Positions 1 to 5,561 of a stretch of DNA of 5,683 nucleotides are shown here, in pieces. The notes below the pieces were generated by a model that was not told the DNA's origin, did not search any database, and saw only the letters and a program-made list of their open reading frames with translations. The DNA comes from Bacillota bacterium. Its GTDB lineage: Bacteria > Bacillota > Clostridia > Christensenellales > Aristaeellaceae. The stretch's first letter is position 1. Every line of letters begins with the position of its first letter. The stretch lies in assembly GCA_023443705.1 (NCBI GenBank), contig JAEZTD010000214.1, positions 1 through 5,683 of the forward strand. The letters run 5' to 3'. The translations under genes were made by a program, and so were the position numbers.

Positions 1-13
1 ACCGCGTGATTCC

Positions 14-1180
14 ATGAGCGACGGCGTTTGGGCGGTGGTGGTCGCCGCCGGGCGCGGGGAGCGGATGGGGCTGGGCTACAACAAGGCGCTGCACATTCTC
101 TCCGGGCGTTCGGTCATCGCCCGCACGTTGGACGCGCTGGAGGCGAGCGGCTGTTTCGAAGGCGCGGTCCTGGTCATGGGCGAGGAGGATGAGGCGCAGT
201 ACCGACGCCTGACCATGACCGAAGGCGCGTGTCCCCTCGTCCGGGCCTTCGCCCGGGGCGGGGCGACGCGGCGGGAATCCGTCTCAAACGGCCTTGACAA
301 ATTGCCCGAGAGCGCGCGGATTGTGGCGGTCCACGATGCGGCGCGCTGTTTCGCGTCACCTGAACTGATCCGCCGCACGGTGGAAAGCGCGATCGAATTT
401 GGTAGCGGCGTCGCCGCGGCGGCGGTCACCGACACCATCAAACAGGTGGACGAGACCGGCCGCGCGGTTCTGACGCTGCCGAGGGGCGCGCTCCGCGCGG
501 TTCAGACGCCGCAGACCTTTCTGGCGGACGTCCTCCGCCGCGCCCACGAAATGGCGCGTGCGGAAGAGGGCTTCGACGCCACCGACGACGCTTCGCTGGT
601 CGAGCGCGCCTTCGGGCCCGTCCATCTGGTGGATTCGCCGCCGGGCGCAAACCCCAAGCTGACCATGCCGGAAGACATGCGCGCTGCGGCGGCGCTGTTG
701 TCTTCGGGGCTTCGGATTGGGCAGGGGATCGACACCCACCGGCTCGTGGAGGGCCGGAAGCTGATCCTTCTGGGCGTCGAGATTTCTTATGAAAAGGGGC
801 TTCTGGGCCATTCGGACGCGGACGTCGCCGCTCACGCGCTGATGGACGCGCTGCTCGGCGCGGCGGCGCTGGGCGACGTCGGCACATGCTTCCCCGACAG
901 CGACCCGGCCTACTGCGGCGCGGATTCCATGAAGCTGATGGAGGAAGTGAAGCGCATGCTTCGGGCGGAGGGTTGGTATCCCCAGAACGTTGATGTGACC
1001 ATCGCCGCCCAGGCGCCGAAGCTGATGCCCCACAGGGCGGCGATGCGGGAGAACGTTGCCCGCGCGCTGTCGATCCCGGTGGAGCGGGTGTCGGTTAAGG
1101 CCACGACCACCGAAGGCATGGGCTACGAAGGTCGCGGCGAAGGCATGAGCGCGACGGCCGTGGCGACGATCACCAAATGA
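14..1180 (+). CDS. ispDF: Bifunctional IspD/IspF enzyme of the MEP isoprenoid pathway
   Basis: A cytosolic 388-residue fusion of two MEP-pathway enzymes. The IspD part (about 1-229) joins MEP and CTP to give CDP-methylerythritol. The IspF part (about 232-388) cyclises the phosphorylated CDP-ME to methylerythritol cyclodiphosphate, releasing CMP. IspD signatures seen: nucleotide-binding AAGRGERMG at 11-19, K24, RRESV at 86-90, VHDAAR at 106-111, TDTIK at 139-143, a TPQTF motif near 165-169, TDDASLVE at 190-197, and a NPKLTMPEDM-type end at 213-222. IspF signatures seen: RIGQGIDTHRL at 234-244 with probable metal ligands D240 and H242, GHSDADV at 265-271, H274, FPDSDP at 293-298, GADS at 302-305, and the closing KATTTEGMGYEGRGEG stretch at 362-377. 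Both halves look intact. IspE, which acts between them, is not in the window. The ATG at 14 fits the usual IspD N-terminus, but no Shine-Dalgarno is visible in the 13 bases before it and the frame stays open to the window edge. The residue after VHDAAR is Cys, where Pro is usual. Confidence 0.96.
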   Translation: MSDGVWAVVVAAGRGERMGLGYNKALHILSGRSVIARTLDALEASGCFEGAVLVMGEEDEAQYRRLTMTEGACPLVRAFARGGATRRESVSNGLDKLPESARIVAVHDAARCFASPELIRRTVESAIEFGSGVAAAAVTDTIKQVDETGRAVLTLPRGALRAVQTPQTFLADVLRRAHEMARAEEGFDATDDASLVERAFGPVHLVDSPPGANPKLTMPEDMRAAAALLSSGLRIGQGIDTHRLVEGRKLILLGVEISYEKGLLGHSDADVAAHALMDALLGAAALGDVGTCFPDSDPAYCGADSMKLMEEVKRMLRAEGWYPQNVDVTIAAQAPKLMPHRAAMRENVARALSIPVERVSVKATTTEGMGYEGRGEGMSATAVATITK

Positions 1181-1183
1181 AAT

Positions 1184-1190
1184 GGAGGAG
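1184..1190 (+). promoter_or_regulatory. Ribosome binding site that sets the ahcY start at GTG 1197
   Basis: GGAGGAG lies 6 bases before GTG 1197, an ideal Shine-Dalgarno distance. It overlaps the alternative ATG at 1182, which has no comparable site upstream because it sits 1 base after the ispDF stop. The GTG is therefore the better start, giving 414 rather than 419 residues. Confidence 0.75.
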
Positions 1191-1196
1191 ACGCCG

Positions 1197-2441
1197 GTGA
1201 GCATCATCCGAAATCCGTCTCTGGCGCCGGAGGGCGTAAAAAAGATCGAATGGGTGCGCAGGCACATGCCGATTTTGAACGAGCTGGAGGCTCGGTTTTC
1301 CAAGGAACAGCCCTTTCGCGGGATGAACCTGACCATGTCCATCCACCTGGAGGCGAAGACCGCCCGGGCCGCGCTCCTCTTCAAGGCGGGCGGCGCGCGG
1401 GTGCGCGCGACCGGCTGCAATCCACTGTCCACCCAGGACGACGTGGCCGCGGCGCTCTCCGAAATGGGCGTTGAGGTGTTCGCCTGGCACGGCGCGACGC
1501 CGGAGGAATACCACGCCCACCTGATCGAGGCGCTCTCCTCGGCGCCCAGCCTGATCCTGGACGACGGCGGGGACCTGACAGAGATTCTGTGCGACGAACG
1601 GCCGGATCTGGCCAAAAACCTCATCGGCGGCGGCGAGGAAACCACCACCGGCGTCATGCGCCTTCGCGCGCGGCACGCCGCGGGCGCGCTCAGCTTCCCG
1701 ATGGTATGCGTCAACGACGCGAAGATGAAATACCTCTTCGACAACCGCTACGGCACCGGCCAGTCGGTGTGGGACGGCATCCTGCGCACGACGAACCTGG
1801 TGGTGGCGTCCAAGACCGTGGTCGTGGCCGGATACGGCTGGTGCGGCAAGGGCGTGGCGCTTCGGGCGAAGGGCCTCGGCGCGCGGGTGGTGGTGTGCGA
1901 AGTGGATCCGGTCCGCGCAGTGGAGGCCGCGATGGACGGCTGCGACGTGATGCCGATGGACGAGGCGGTGAAGGTGGGCGATCTGTTCGTCACCGTCACC
2001 GGCTGCAAGGACGTGATCCGCGCGGAACACATGGCGAAACTCAAGGACGGCGCGATTCTCTGCAACGCGGGGCACTTTGATGTGGAGGTCGCGGTGTCCT
2101 CCATGCGAAAGGCTGCCATAAAAAGATATGAGGCGCGGCACAACATCGAGGCGCTGGAAATGGCGGACGGCCGCACCGTGTACATCCTGGCCGAAGGGCG
2201 ATTGGTCAACCTGGCGGCGGGGGACGGCCATCCCGCGGAGATCATGGACATCAGCTTCGCGCTGCAGGCGCTTTCCGCGGAGTACGTGGCGAAGCACCGG
2301 GACGCGCTGAAGCCCGGCGTTTACGAGGTGCCGGAGGAGATCGACCGGGCTGTTGCGCGGATGAAGCTTAACGCGATGGGGCTTTCCATCGACCATCTGA
2401 CGGACGAACAGCGCGCGTACATCCTCTCGACCGGGGAATAG
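1197..2441 (+). CDS. ahcY: Short-form S-adenosylhomocysteine hydrolase (possibly an S-inosylhomocysteine hydrolase)
   Basis: An NAD-dependent cytosolic enzyme that reversibly splits S-adenosylhomocysteine into homocysteine and adenosine, relieving product inhibition of methyltransferases. Positions count from GTG 1197 (414 residues). Recognisable parts: H50; NPLSTQDD at 75-82; LDDGGDLT at 121-128; GEETTTG at 146-152; VND...K178...FDN with D182; the Rossmann motif VAGYGWCGKG at 210-219, with acidic E235 after the second strand; CNAGHFDVE at 289-297; and LAEGRLVNLA at 331-340, followed by GHP with H345. The counterparts of the mammalian catalytic residues (H55, D131, E156, K186, D190, H301, H353) are all present. 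It is shorter than the mammalian form and ends in STGE without the Lys/Tyr-containing tail that reaches the neighbouring subunit's NAD site, like archaeal and Thermotoga-type proteins. E52 and K54 replace the substrate-contacting mammalian T57 and E59. It lies 16 bp after ispDF and 8 bp before a deaminase gene, so co-transcription is likely. The family is certain; the preferred substrate (SAH or SIH) is open. Confidence 0.93.
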   Translation: MSIIRNPSLAPEGVKKIEWVRRHMPILNELEARFSKEQPFRGMNLTMSIHLEAKTARAALLFKAGGARVRATGCNPLSTQDDVAAALSEMGVEVFAWHGATPEEYHAHLIEALSSAPSLILDDGGDLTEILCDERPDLAKNLIGGGEETTTGVMRLRARHAAGALSFPMVCVNDAKMKYLFDNRYGTGQSVWDGILRTTNLVVASKTVVVAGYGWCGKGVALRAKGLGARVVVCEVDPVRAVEAAMDGCDVMPMDEAVKVGDLFVTVTGCKDVIRAEHMAKLKDGAILCNAGHFDVEVAVSSMRKAAIKRYEARHNIEALEMADGRTVYILAEGRLVNLAAGDGHPAEIMDISFALQALSAEYVAKHRDALKPGVYEVPEEIDRAVARMKLNAMGLSIDHLTDEQRAYILSTGE

Positions 2442-2446
2442 GAGGG
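2440..2446 (+). promoter_or_regulatory. Ribosome binding site of the deaminase gene
   Basis: AGGAGGG overlaps the TAG stop of the hydrolase gene (2439-2441) and ends 3 bases before ATG 2450. The overlap of the binding site with the upstream stop suggests translational coupling of the two genes. Confidence 0.8.
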
Positions 2447-2449
2447 CGC

Positions 2450-3724
2450 ATGATAAAAATCGAAAACGTCCGGCTGTACACCGGAAGCGCGTATTTTGAC
2501 AAGGCCTGCGTGCTGACGGACGGCGCGTTCATCCGCTACGCGGGGGACGCGAAGGGCTGCCCGGACGCCCCCCACGCGCGGCGGGTGGACGGAAAAAACG
2601 GCCTTCTGATGCCCGGCTTCTACAACGCCCACTGCCACGCGGCGATGACGCTGGAGCGCGGCGTGGGGTCGGATTTGAACCTAATGGACTGGCTGCACCA
2701 GATATTCCCCATTGAGGACAGGCTGAACGGCGCGCACGTCTATAACGGCACGCGGCTTGCGATCGTTGAAATGCTTCGGCGCGGCACGGTGGCCTTCGCG
2801 GACATGTACTTTTTCATGGACGAGGTGGCCAGAGCGTCGGTGGAGGCGGGCATCCGCGTCAACCTCTGCCGGGGCTGCGTGAACCGGGAGGGGCTCGACT
2901 CCACCCGGGAACTGTACCGTGCCCACGAGGGCGCGGCGGACGGCCTTGCCCGGGTCTACGTCGGCCTGCACAGCGAGTACCTGACCACGCCGGACGTGGC
3001 GGCCTACGCCCTTGAGACGGCGCGGGCGCTCGATACCGGCGTTCACGTCCACGTCTCGGAGACGAAGCAGGAGGTGGACGGCTGCCTCGAGCGCCACGGC
3101 GTCACGCCGGTCAAGTACTTTGACGACATCGGCCTCTTCGACCGGCACACCATCGCGGCGCACCTGGTGCACGTGACGGACGAGGATATTGATATTCTCG
3201 CACGGCGCGGCGTCTATATGGCCCACAATCCGGCCAGCAACCTGAAGCTCGCCTCCGGCGTCGCGCCGGTCGCCAGGATGCTCGCCTCCGGCGTCCGCGT
3301 GGCGCTGGGCACAGACGGCCCCTCCAGCAACAACGTGCTGGACATGCTGGGGGACATGCGGCTGGCGTCGCTGGTTCAGAAGGGCGTGTTCGGCGACCCG
3401 AAGCTTCTGCCCGCCGCCGAGGCGATCAAAATGGCCACCAGAACCGGCGCGCAGGCGCTGGGCTTTCCGGACTGCGGCCTGATCGAACCGGGCATGCGCG
3501 CCGACATGATCCTGTTAAGCGGCGAAGCCGAGAACCTGCTGCCAGGTCCCGACCCGGTGGCCGACGCGGTCTACGCGGCGCAGGGCATGAACGTGGCGCT
3601 TACCATGGTCAACGGCCGCGTGCTCTACGAGGATGGGAAGTTCCTCACCCTGGACGAGGAAGAGGTTCGCCGGAAGGCGCTGGAATCTGCCAGGGCGCTG
3701 GGTGTCATCGGGCAACCACTATAA
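2450..3724 (+). CDS. mtaD: 5'-Methylthioadenosine/S-adenosylhomocysteine deaminase (amidohydrolase family)
   Basis: A 424-residue cytosolic metal-dependent amidohydrolase predicted to remove the 6-amino group of the adenine in methylthioadenosine and S-adenosylhomocysteine, giving the inosine analogues and ammonia. The N-terminal beta-sandwich part leads into PGFYNAHCHA (55-64), whose H61-x-H63 pair is the metal site. Further family marks are TLERGVGSDL (67-76), IFPIEDRL (85-92), RG at 141-142, HSEYLTT (174-180), HVSE with metal ligand H201 and E204, AHLVH with H238, the highly conserved HNPASNLKL (259-267), and GTDGPSSNN (287-295) with catalytic metal ligand D289. The C-terminal portion ends in the usual MVNGRVLYEDG segment (386-396). 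Length and spacing match Thermotoga maritima TM0936, which deaminates MTA and SAH. A related enzyme acting on another aminated heterocycle is possible in this superfamily, but the neighbouring SAH hydrolase gene supports this assignment. It is the last gene of the run. Confidence 0.92.
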   Translation: MIKIENVRLYTGSAYFDKACVLTDGAFIRYAGDAKGCPDAPHARRVDGKNGLLMPGFYNAHCHAAMTLERGVGSDLNLMDWLHQIFPIEDRLNGAHVYNGTRLAIVEMLRRGTVAFADMYFFMDEVARASVEAGIRVNLCRGCVNREGLDSTRELYRAHEGAADGLARVYVGLHSEYLTTPDVAAYALETARALDTGVHVHVSETKQEVDGCLERHGVTPVKYFDDIGLFDRHTIAAHLVHVTDEDIDILARRGVYMAHNPASNLKLASGVAPVARMLASGVRVALGTDGPSSNNVLDMLGDMRLASLVQKGVFGDPKLLPAAEAIKMATRTGAQALGFPDCGLIEPGMRADMILLSGEAENLLPGPDPVADAVYAAQGMNVALTMVNGRVLYEDGKFLTLDEEEVRRKALESARALGVIGQPL

Positions 3725-3818
3725 AAACCTGCCGGTTTTGCGGGTGTGAAGAGAAGTCCCTGCGCGCGCCTGAAATCCTCACGGATTTCCGGGCGGCGCA
3801 CTGACCAAAGGTACGGAC

Positions 3819-3848
3819 AGCGCCACCAGTGTGCGTACTGGTGGCGCT
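3819..3848. terminator. 12-bp perfect stem-loop, possible bidirectional terminator
   Basis: AGCGCCACCAGT (3819-3830) pairs perfectly with ACTGGTGGCGCT (3837-3848) around a 6-base loop. The position between two converging genes suits a transcription terminator. Neither flank has a convincing T-run (ATCCTGTTC follows on the + strand), so classical intrinsic termination is not certain. Confidence 0.5.
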
Positions 3849-3853
3849 ATCCT

Positions 3854-3880
3854 GTTCCCGGCGTACACGCCGCCGGGAAC
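3854..3880. terminator. 10-bp perfect stem-loop, 5 bp after the previous one
   Basis: GTTCCCGGCG (3854-3863) pairs with CGCCGGGAAC (3871-3880) across a 7-base loop. It lacks a T-tract on either side, so terminator is the likeliest but not the only role. Confidence 0.4.
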
Positions 3881-3914
3881 GATTGAAACCATGCGGGGGC
3901 CTTGTCGATGGTTT

Positions 3915-3945
3915 GAGGCCGCCCCGCCCCAGACGGGGCGGCCTC
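3915..3945. terminator. Very G+C-rich 12-bp stem-loop, possible terminator of the - strand gene
   Basis: GAGGCCGCCCCG (3915-3926) pairs perfectly with CGGGGCGGCCTC (3934-3945) around a 7-base loop. It is the first strong hairpin after the stop of the - strand gene, 19 bp past it. In that direction it is followed by AAACCATC, not a T-run. Confidence 0.45.
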
Positions 3946-3964
3946 GCTGGCTGCGTGTGAAAGG

Positions 3965-5338
3965 TCAGCCGTCGGATGTCAGGATATACCGGGCAGTGAG
4001 CCTCGGGCAGTAGACGTTGCTGTAGAAGTAATTGCCATTGCCCGCCACATCCGCGTAGGCGGTGTAGGTGGTGCCTACGGAGGGACTGGCGACCTTGGAG
4101 GCATTGTCGAGGATCACATACTCGGGTGCGTCCTCGGTGCCCACGTTCATTACCAGAAGAGGCGTTTCGTCCTGAATGATTTCTACGACCGGGCCCACGC
4201 ACTTGAAGATTTTGCCATACCACTGGCGGTAGGTGAGCAGCAGGTTCTTGTAGTCCATCTTCCAGGCCTTGCGGGAGTAGTCGTTGAGCGAAGGCACGTA
4301 ATTGACGTGTACCGAGACCACCGAGTCCGTGAGGCCAGGCTTCTGGGCGCGGAAGGTGACGGTGTTGTCGCCGATGGTGGTAAACTTCGCCTTAAAGGAG
4401 AAGCTGCCGTCCTGGCTGATCCTGATCGAATCTTGCACATGTTCGGTGTCCACCACCAGCGTCGCGGAAGGGTCGATCGTGCCGGAGATGGACATGGTGT
4501 CCTTTGATGAGGTCTTTGCGATGTTCAGACTGGGTTCCAGCGGGATGTCCTGCGGTTCGCGGAAGAGTACCACATCCCTGCGGGTTTGCCGGTGGTTCGC
4601 CGTCTCCACGAGGATGGAGATGTTGTTGTCGCCGTAGCCGACGCTTATGTTAGCGGACAGAAGCCCGGCGTAGTCCACGACGTCGGTCACGTCCTCGCCG
4701 TTAACCAGAACTTTTGAGCCCGGCACGACTTGCAGTTGCAATGAGTAGATTGAATTTACAACTTCCTGAAAGTCGCTGGTGGGGCTTATCAGGGTCAGCG
4801 GGGACTCGGGTACCCTGATGGTGAGTTCAAGGGGCGGGAGTTCCGCGACGTCCCCATTTTCGCTCTCAAGCAGCGGCGTCATCGTAATCACGGCGGCTTC
4901 GGCCTCTTCCGGCTTTTCCATGAACCAGCTGCTGTCGGCCACTTCGATGCGCGTAAGGCCACCGGTCAGCAGAAACGACTGATCCAGTTCCTTGATGAAT
5001 ATGGAGTGCCCATCGTCGCCGTAAAAGGTAATCGCGTGGCCGATGCGACCATCCTCCAGCGTGATTTCCTCGACATCCGGAGCCGTTTTGTCACCGGAAG
5101 TGTACATGCGCTCAAGCCGCCATGCGTCGAACCAGAAGTACAGTTTGTAGACCGCGAGGCACAAGAAGACCACCGAAACCAGCGCGAAGACCGTCCACAT
5201 GAAGCCTGTGGCCACGCGCATGGCACGGGTCGGGCCCTTTCGGGCGGACGAGGTGGCGAAAGCTTCGATCACCTGGTTGCAGCGGGCGCAGTGCGTGCGC
5301 CCAGCGGCGACGCTCGCGCCGCAATTTGGACATTTCAA
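3965..5338 (-). CDS. Zinc-ribbon single-pass membrane protein with Ig-like external domains, function unknown
   Basis: A 457-residue protein I cannot assign to a named family. Residues 3-20 form a zinc ribbon, CPNC then CARC ten residues later. A basic stretch (SSARKGPTRAMR, 30-41) precedes one membrane helix at about 43-69. By the positive-inside rule the ribbon should be cytoplasmic and about 385 residues external. The external part looks all-beta: a first segment at about 85-170, two probable Ig-like domains at about 172-260 (VNGEDVT at 212-218) and 265-347 (SGTIDPSATLVV at 285-296, DGSFSF at 310-315, then a GDNTV turn), and a C-terminal domain at about 350-457 (GKIFKCVGPVVEI at 375-387, then VGTTYTAYADVAG at 421-433), possibly an OB-like barrel. 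The layout resembles TcaA/YvbJ-type proteins of Bacillota, but I see no sequence proof of homology. The start is TTG at 5338, with GGAGGT 6 bases upstream. It is transcribed alone, towards mtaD, and away from another membrane protein gene. Composition looks less G+C-rich than the operon at left. Confidence 0.85.
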   Translation of the reverse strand: MKCPNCGASVAAGRTHCARCNQVIEAFATSSARKGPTRAMRVATGFMWTVFALVSVVFLCLAVYKLYFWFDAWRLERMYTSGDKTAPDVEEITLEDGRIGHAITFYGDDGHSIFIKELDQSFLLTGGLTRIEVADSSWFMEKPEEAEAAVITMTPLLESENGDVAELPPLELTIRVPESPLTLISPTSDFQEVVNSIYSLQLQVVPGSKVLVNGEDVTDVVDYAGLLSANISVGYGDNNISILVETANHRQTRRDVVLFREPQDIPLEPSLNIAKTSSKDTMSISGTIDPSATLVVDTEHVQDSIRISQDGSFSFKAKFTTIGDNTVTFRAQKPGLTDSVVSVHVNYVPSLNDYSRKAWKMDYKNLLLTYRQWYGKIFKCVGPVVEIIQDETPLLVMNVGTEDAPEYVILDNASKVASPSVGTTYTAYADVAGNGNYFYSNVYCPRLTARYILTSDG

Positions 5339-5344
5339 TGGGTT

Positions 5345-5350
5345 ACCTCC
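5345..5350 (-). promoter_or_regulatory. Ribosome binding site fixing the TTG start at 5338
   Basis: On the - strand GGAGGT is followed by the 6-base spacer AACCCA and then TTG. The reading frame right after it encodes the zinc ribbon (MKCPNC), so the unusual start codon is well supported. Confidence 0.85.
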
Positions 5351-5407
5351 AACTGGTTTCGGTCAGTCGCGGACGCGGCTCTGCAGGTAAGTATATCACG
5401 ATTCGTA

Positions 5408-5436
5408 ATTATAACTGTTTTTACACGCGCTGTCAA
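5408..5436 (-). promoter_or_regulatory. Perfect consensus sigma-70/sigma-A promoter for the zinc-ribbon gene
   Basis: On the - strand TTGACA (5436-5431) is followed by exactly 17 bases and then TATAAT (5413-5408). Both hexamers match consensus fully. The predicted transcript start is near 5401, giving a leader of about 62 bases. This predicts strong housekeeping expression unless a regulator represses it. Confidence 0.85.
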
Positions 5437-5455
5437 AATCCTTTCCGGCGGGCGG

Positions 5456-5469
5456 ATTTCACGTGGAAT
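5456..5469. promoter_or_regulatory. Near-palindrome centred on CACGTG between divergent promoters, candidate operator
   Basis: ATTTCACGTGGAAT is a 14-base inverted repeat with one mismatched pair around a perfect CACGTG core. It lies about 20 bp upstream of the - strand -35 box and about 24 bp upstream of the + strand -35 candidate, where a regulator could influence both. Palindromes this short also occur by chance. Confidence 0.3.
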
Positions 5470-5493
5470 GCAAAGTTTTGTCACATTATTTGA

Positions 5494-5529
5494 TCGACAA
5501 GCCGCACCGGCATGGTATAATGGTATAAT
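5494..5529 (+). promoter_or_regulatory. Promoter with two tandem extended -10 boxes for the rightward gene
   Basis: GGTATAAT occurs twice in direct succession (5514-5521 and 5522-5529), giving two perfect TATAAT boxes 8 bp apart, each preceded by the extended -10 motif TGG. TCGACA (5494-5499) is a good -35 match 16 bp before the first box. The second box has no -35 at normal spacing and would depend on its extended -10. Predicted starts are near 5528 and 5536. Confidence 0.75.
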
Positions 5530-5546
5530 AGAAGCATGAACCGTTC

Positions 5547-5553
5547 GGGAGGG
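5547..5553 (+). promoter_or_regulatory. Ribosome binding site for the TTG-started partial gene
   Basis: GGGAGGG lies 8 bases before TTG 5562. The ATG directly after it at 5554 is too close to be served by it and belongs to a different frame that stops at 5661. Confidence 0.6.
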
Positions 5554-5561
5554 ATGAATTT

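Larger units (their letters stand above)
3725..3964. other. Convergent intergenic region filled with stem-loops
   Basis: No credible gene lies here. The 240 bases separate the mtaD stop from the stop of the opposite-strand gene and hold at least five inverted repeats. Besides those listed separately, these are AAAACC/GGTTTT (3724-3729 and 3734-3739, 4-base loop, starting on the last base of the mtaD stop), GAAATCC/GGATTTC (3772-3778 and 3783-3789, 4-base loop) and AAACCAT/ATGGTTT (3886-3892 and 3908-3914). A weak reading frame at 3831-4013 spans the stem-loops and runs into the opposite gene; it has no supporting features. Confidence 0.7.

Noticed and set aside
1..9. Possible last codons of an upstream gene ending in TGA at 7-9
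   Set aside because: Only two sense codons would be in the window, which cannot support a gene call, although a gene ending just before ispDF would be plausible.
1181..1196. A SAM or SAH riboswitch controlling ahcY
   Set aside because: The 16-bp gap after ispDF is far too short and holds only the ribosome binding site. Any riboswitch would have to lie upstream of the window.
356..1744. Long - strand open frame of 462 codons antisense to ispDF and ahcY
   Set aside because: It lies wholly opposite two clearly identified genes. It is rich in Arg, His, Ala and Pro, as expected from the complement of G+C-rich codons, and shows no domain or start signal.
1170..2396. Long - strand open frame of 408 codons antisense to ahcY
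   Set aside because: An antisense shadow of the hydrolase gene with His/Arg-rich low-information composition and no recognisable motif.
2681..3226. - strand open frame of 181 codons inside mtaD
   Set aside because: Opposite a gene with intact catalytic motifs; composition is typical of a G+C-driven shadow frame.
3831..4013. Small + strand frame of 60 codons in the convergent gap
   Set aside because: It starts in the loop of one stem-loop, runs through two others and ends inside the opposite gene. No ribosome binding site is evident.
5006..5539. + strand frame of 177 codons overlapping the zinc-ribbon gene start and the promoter region
   Set aside because: It crosses the consensus - strand promoter and both -10 boxes and opposes the zinc-ribbon coding sequence; no family features.
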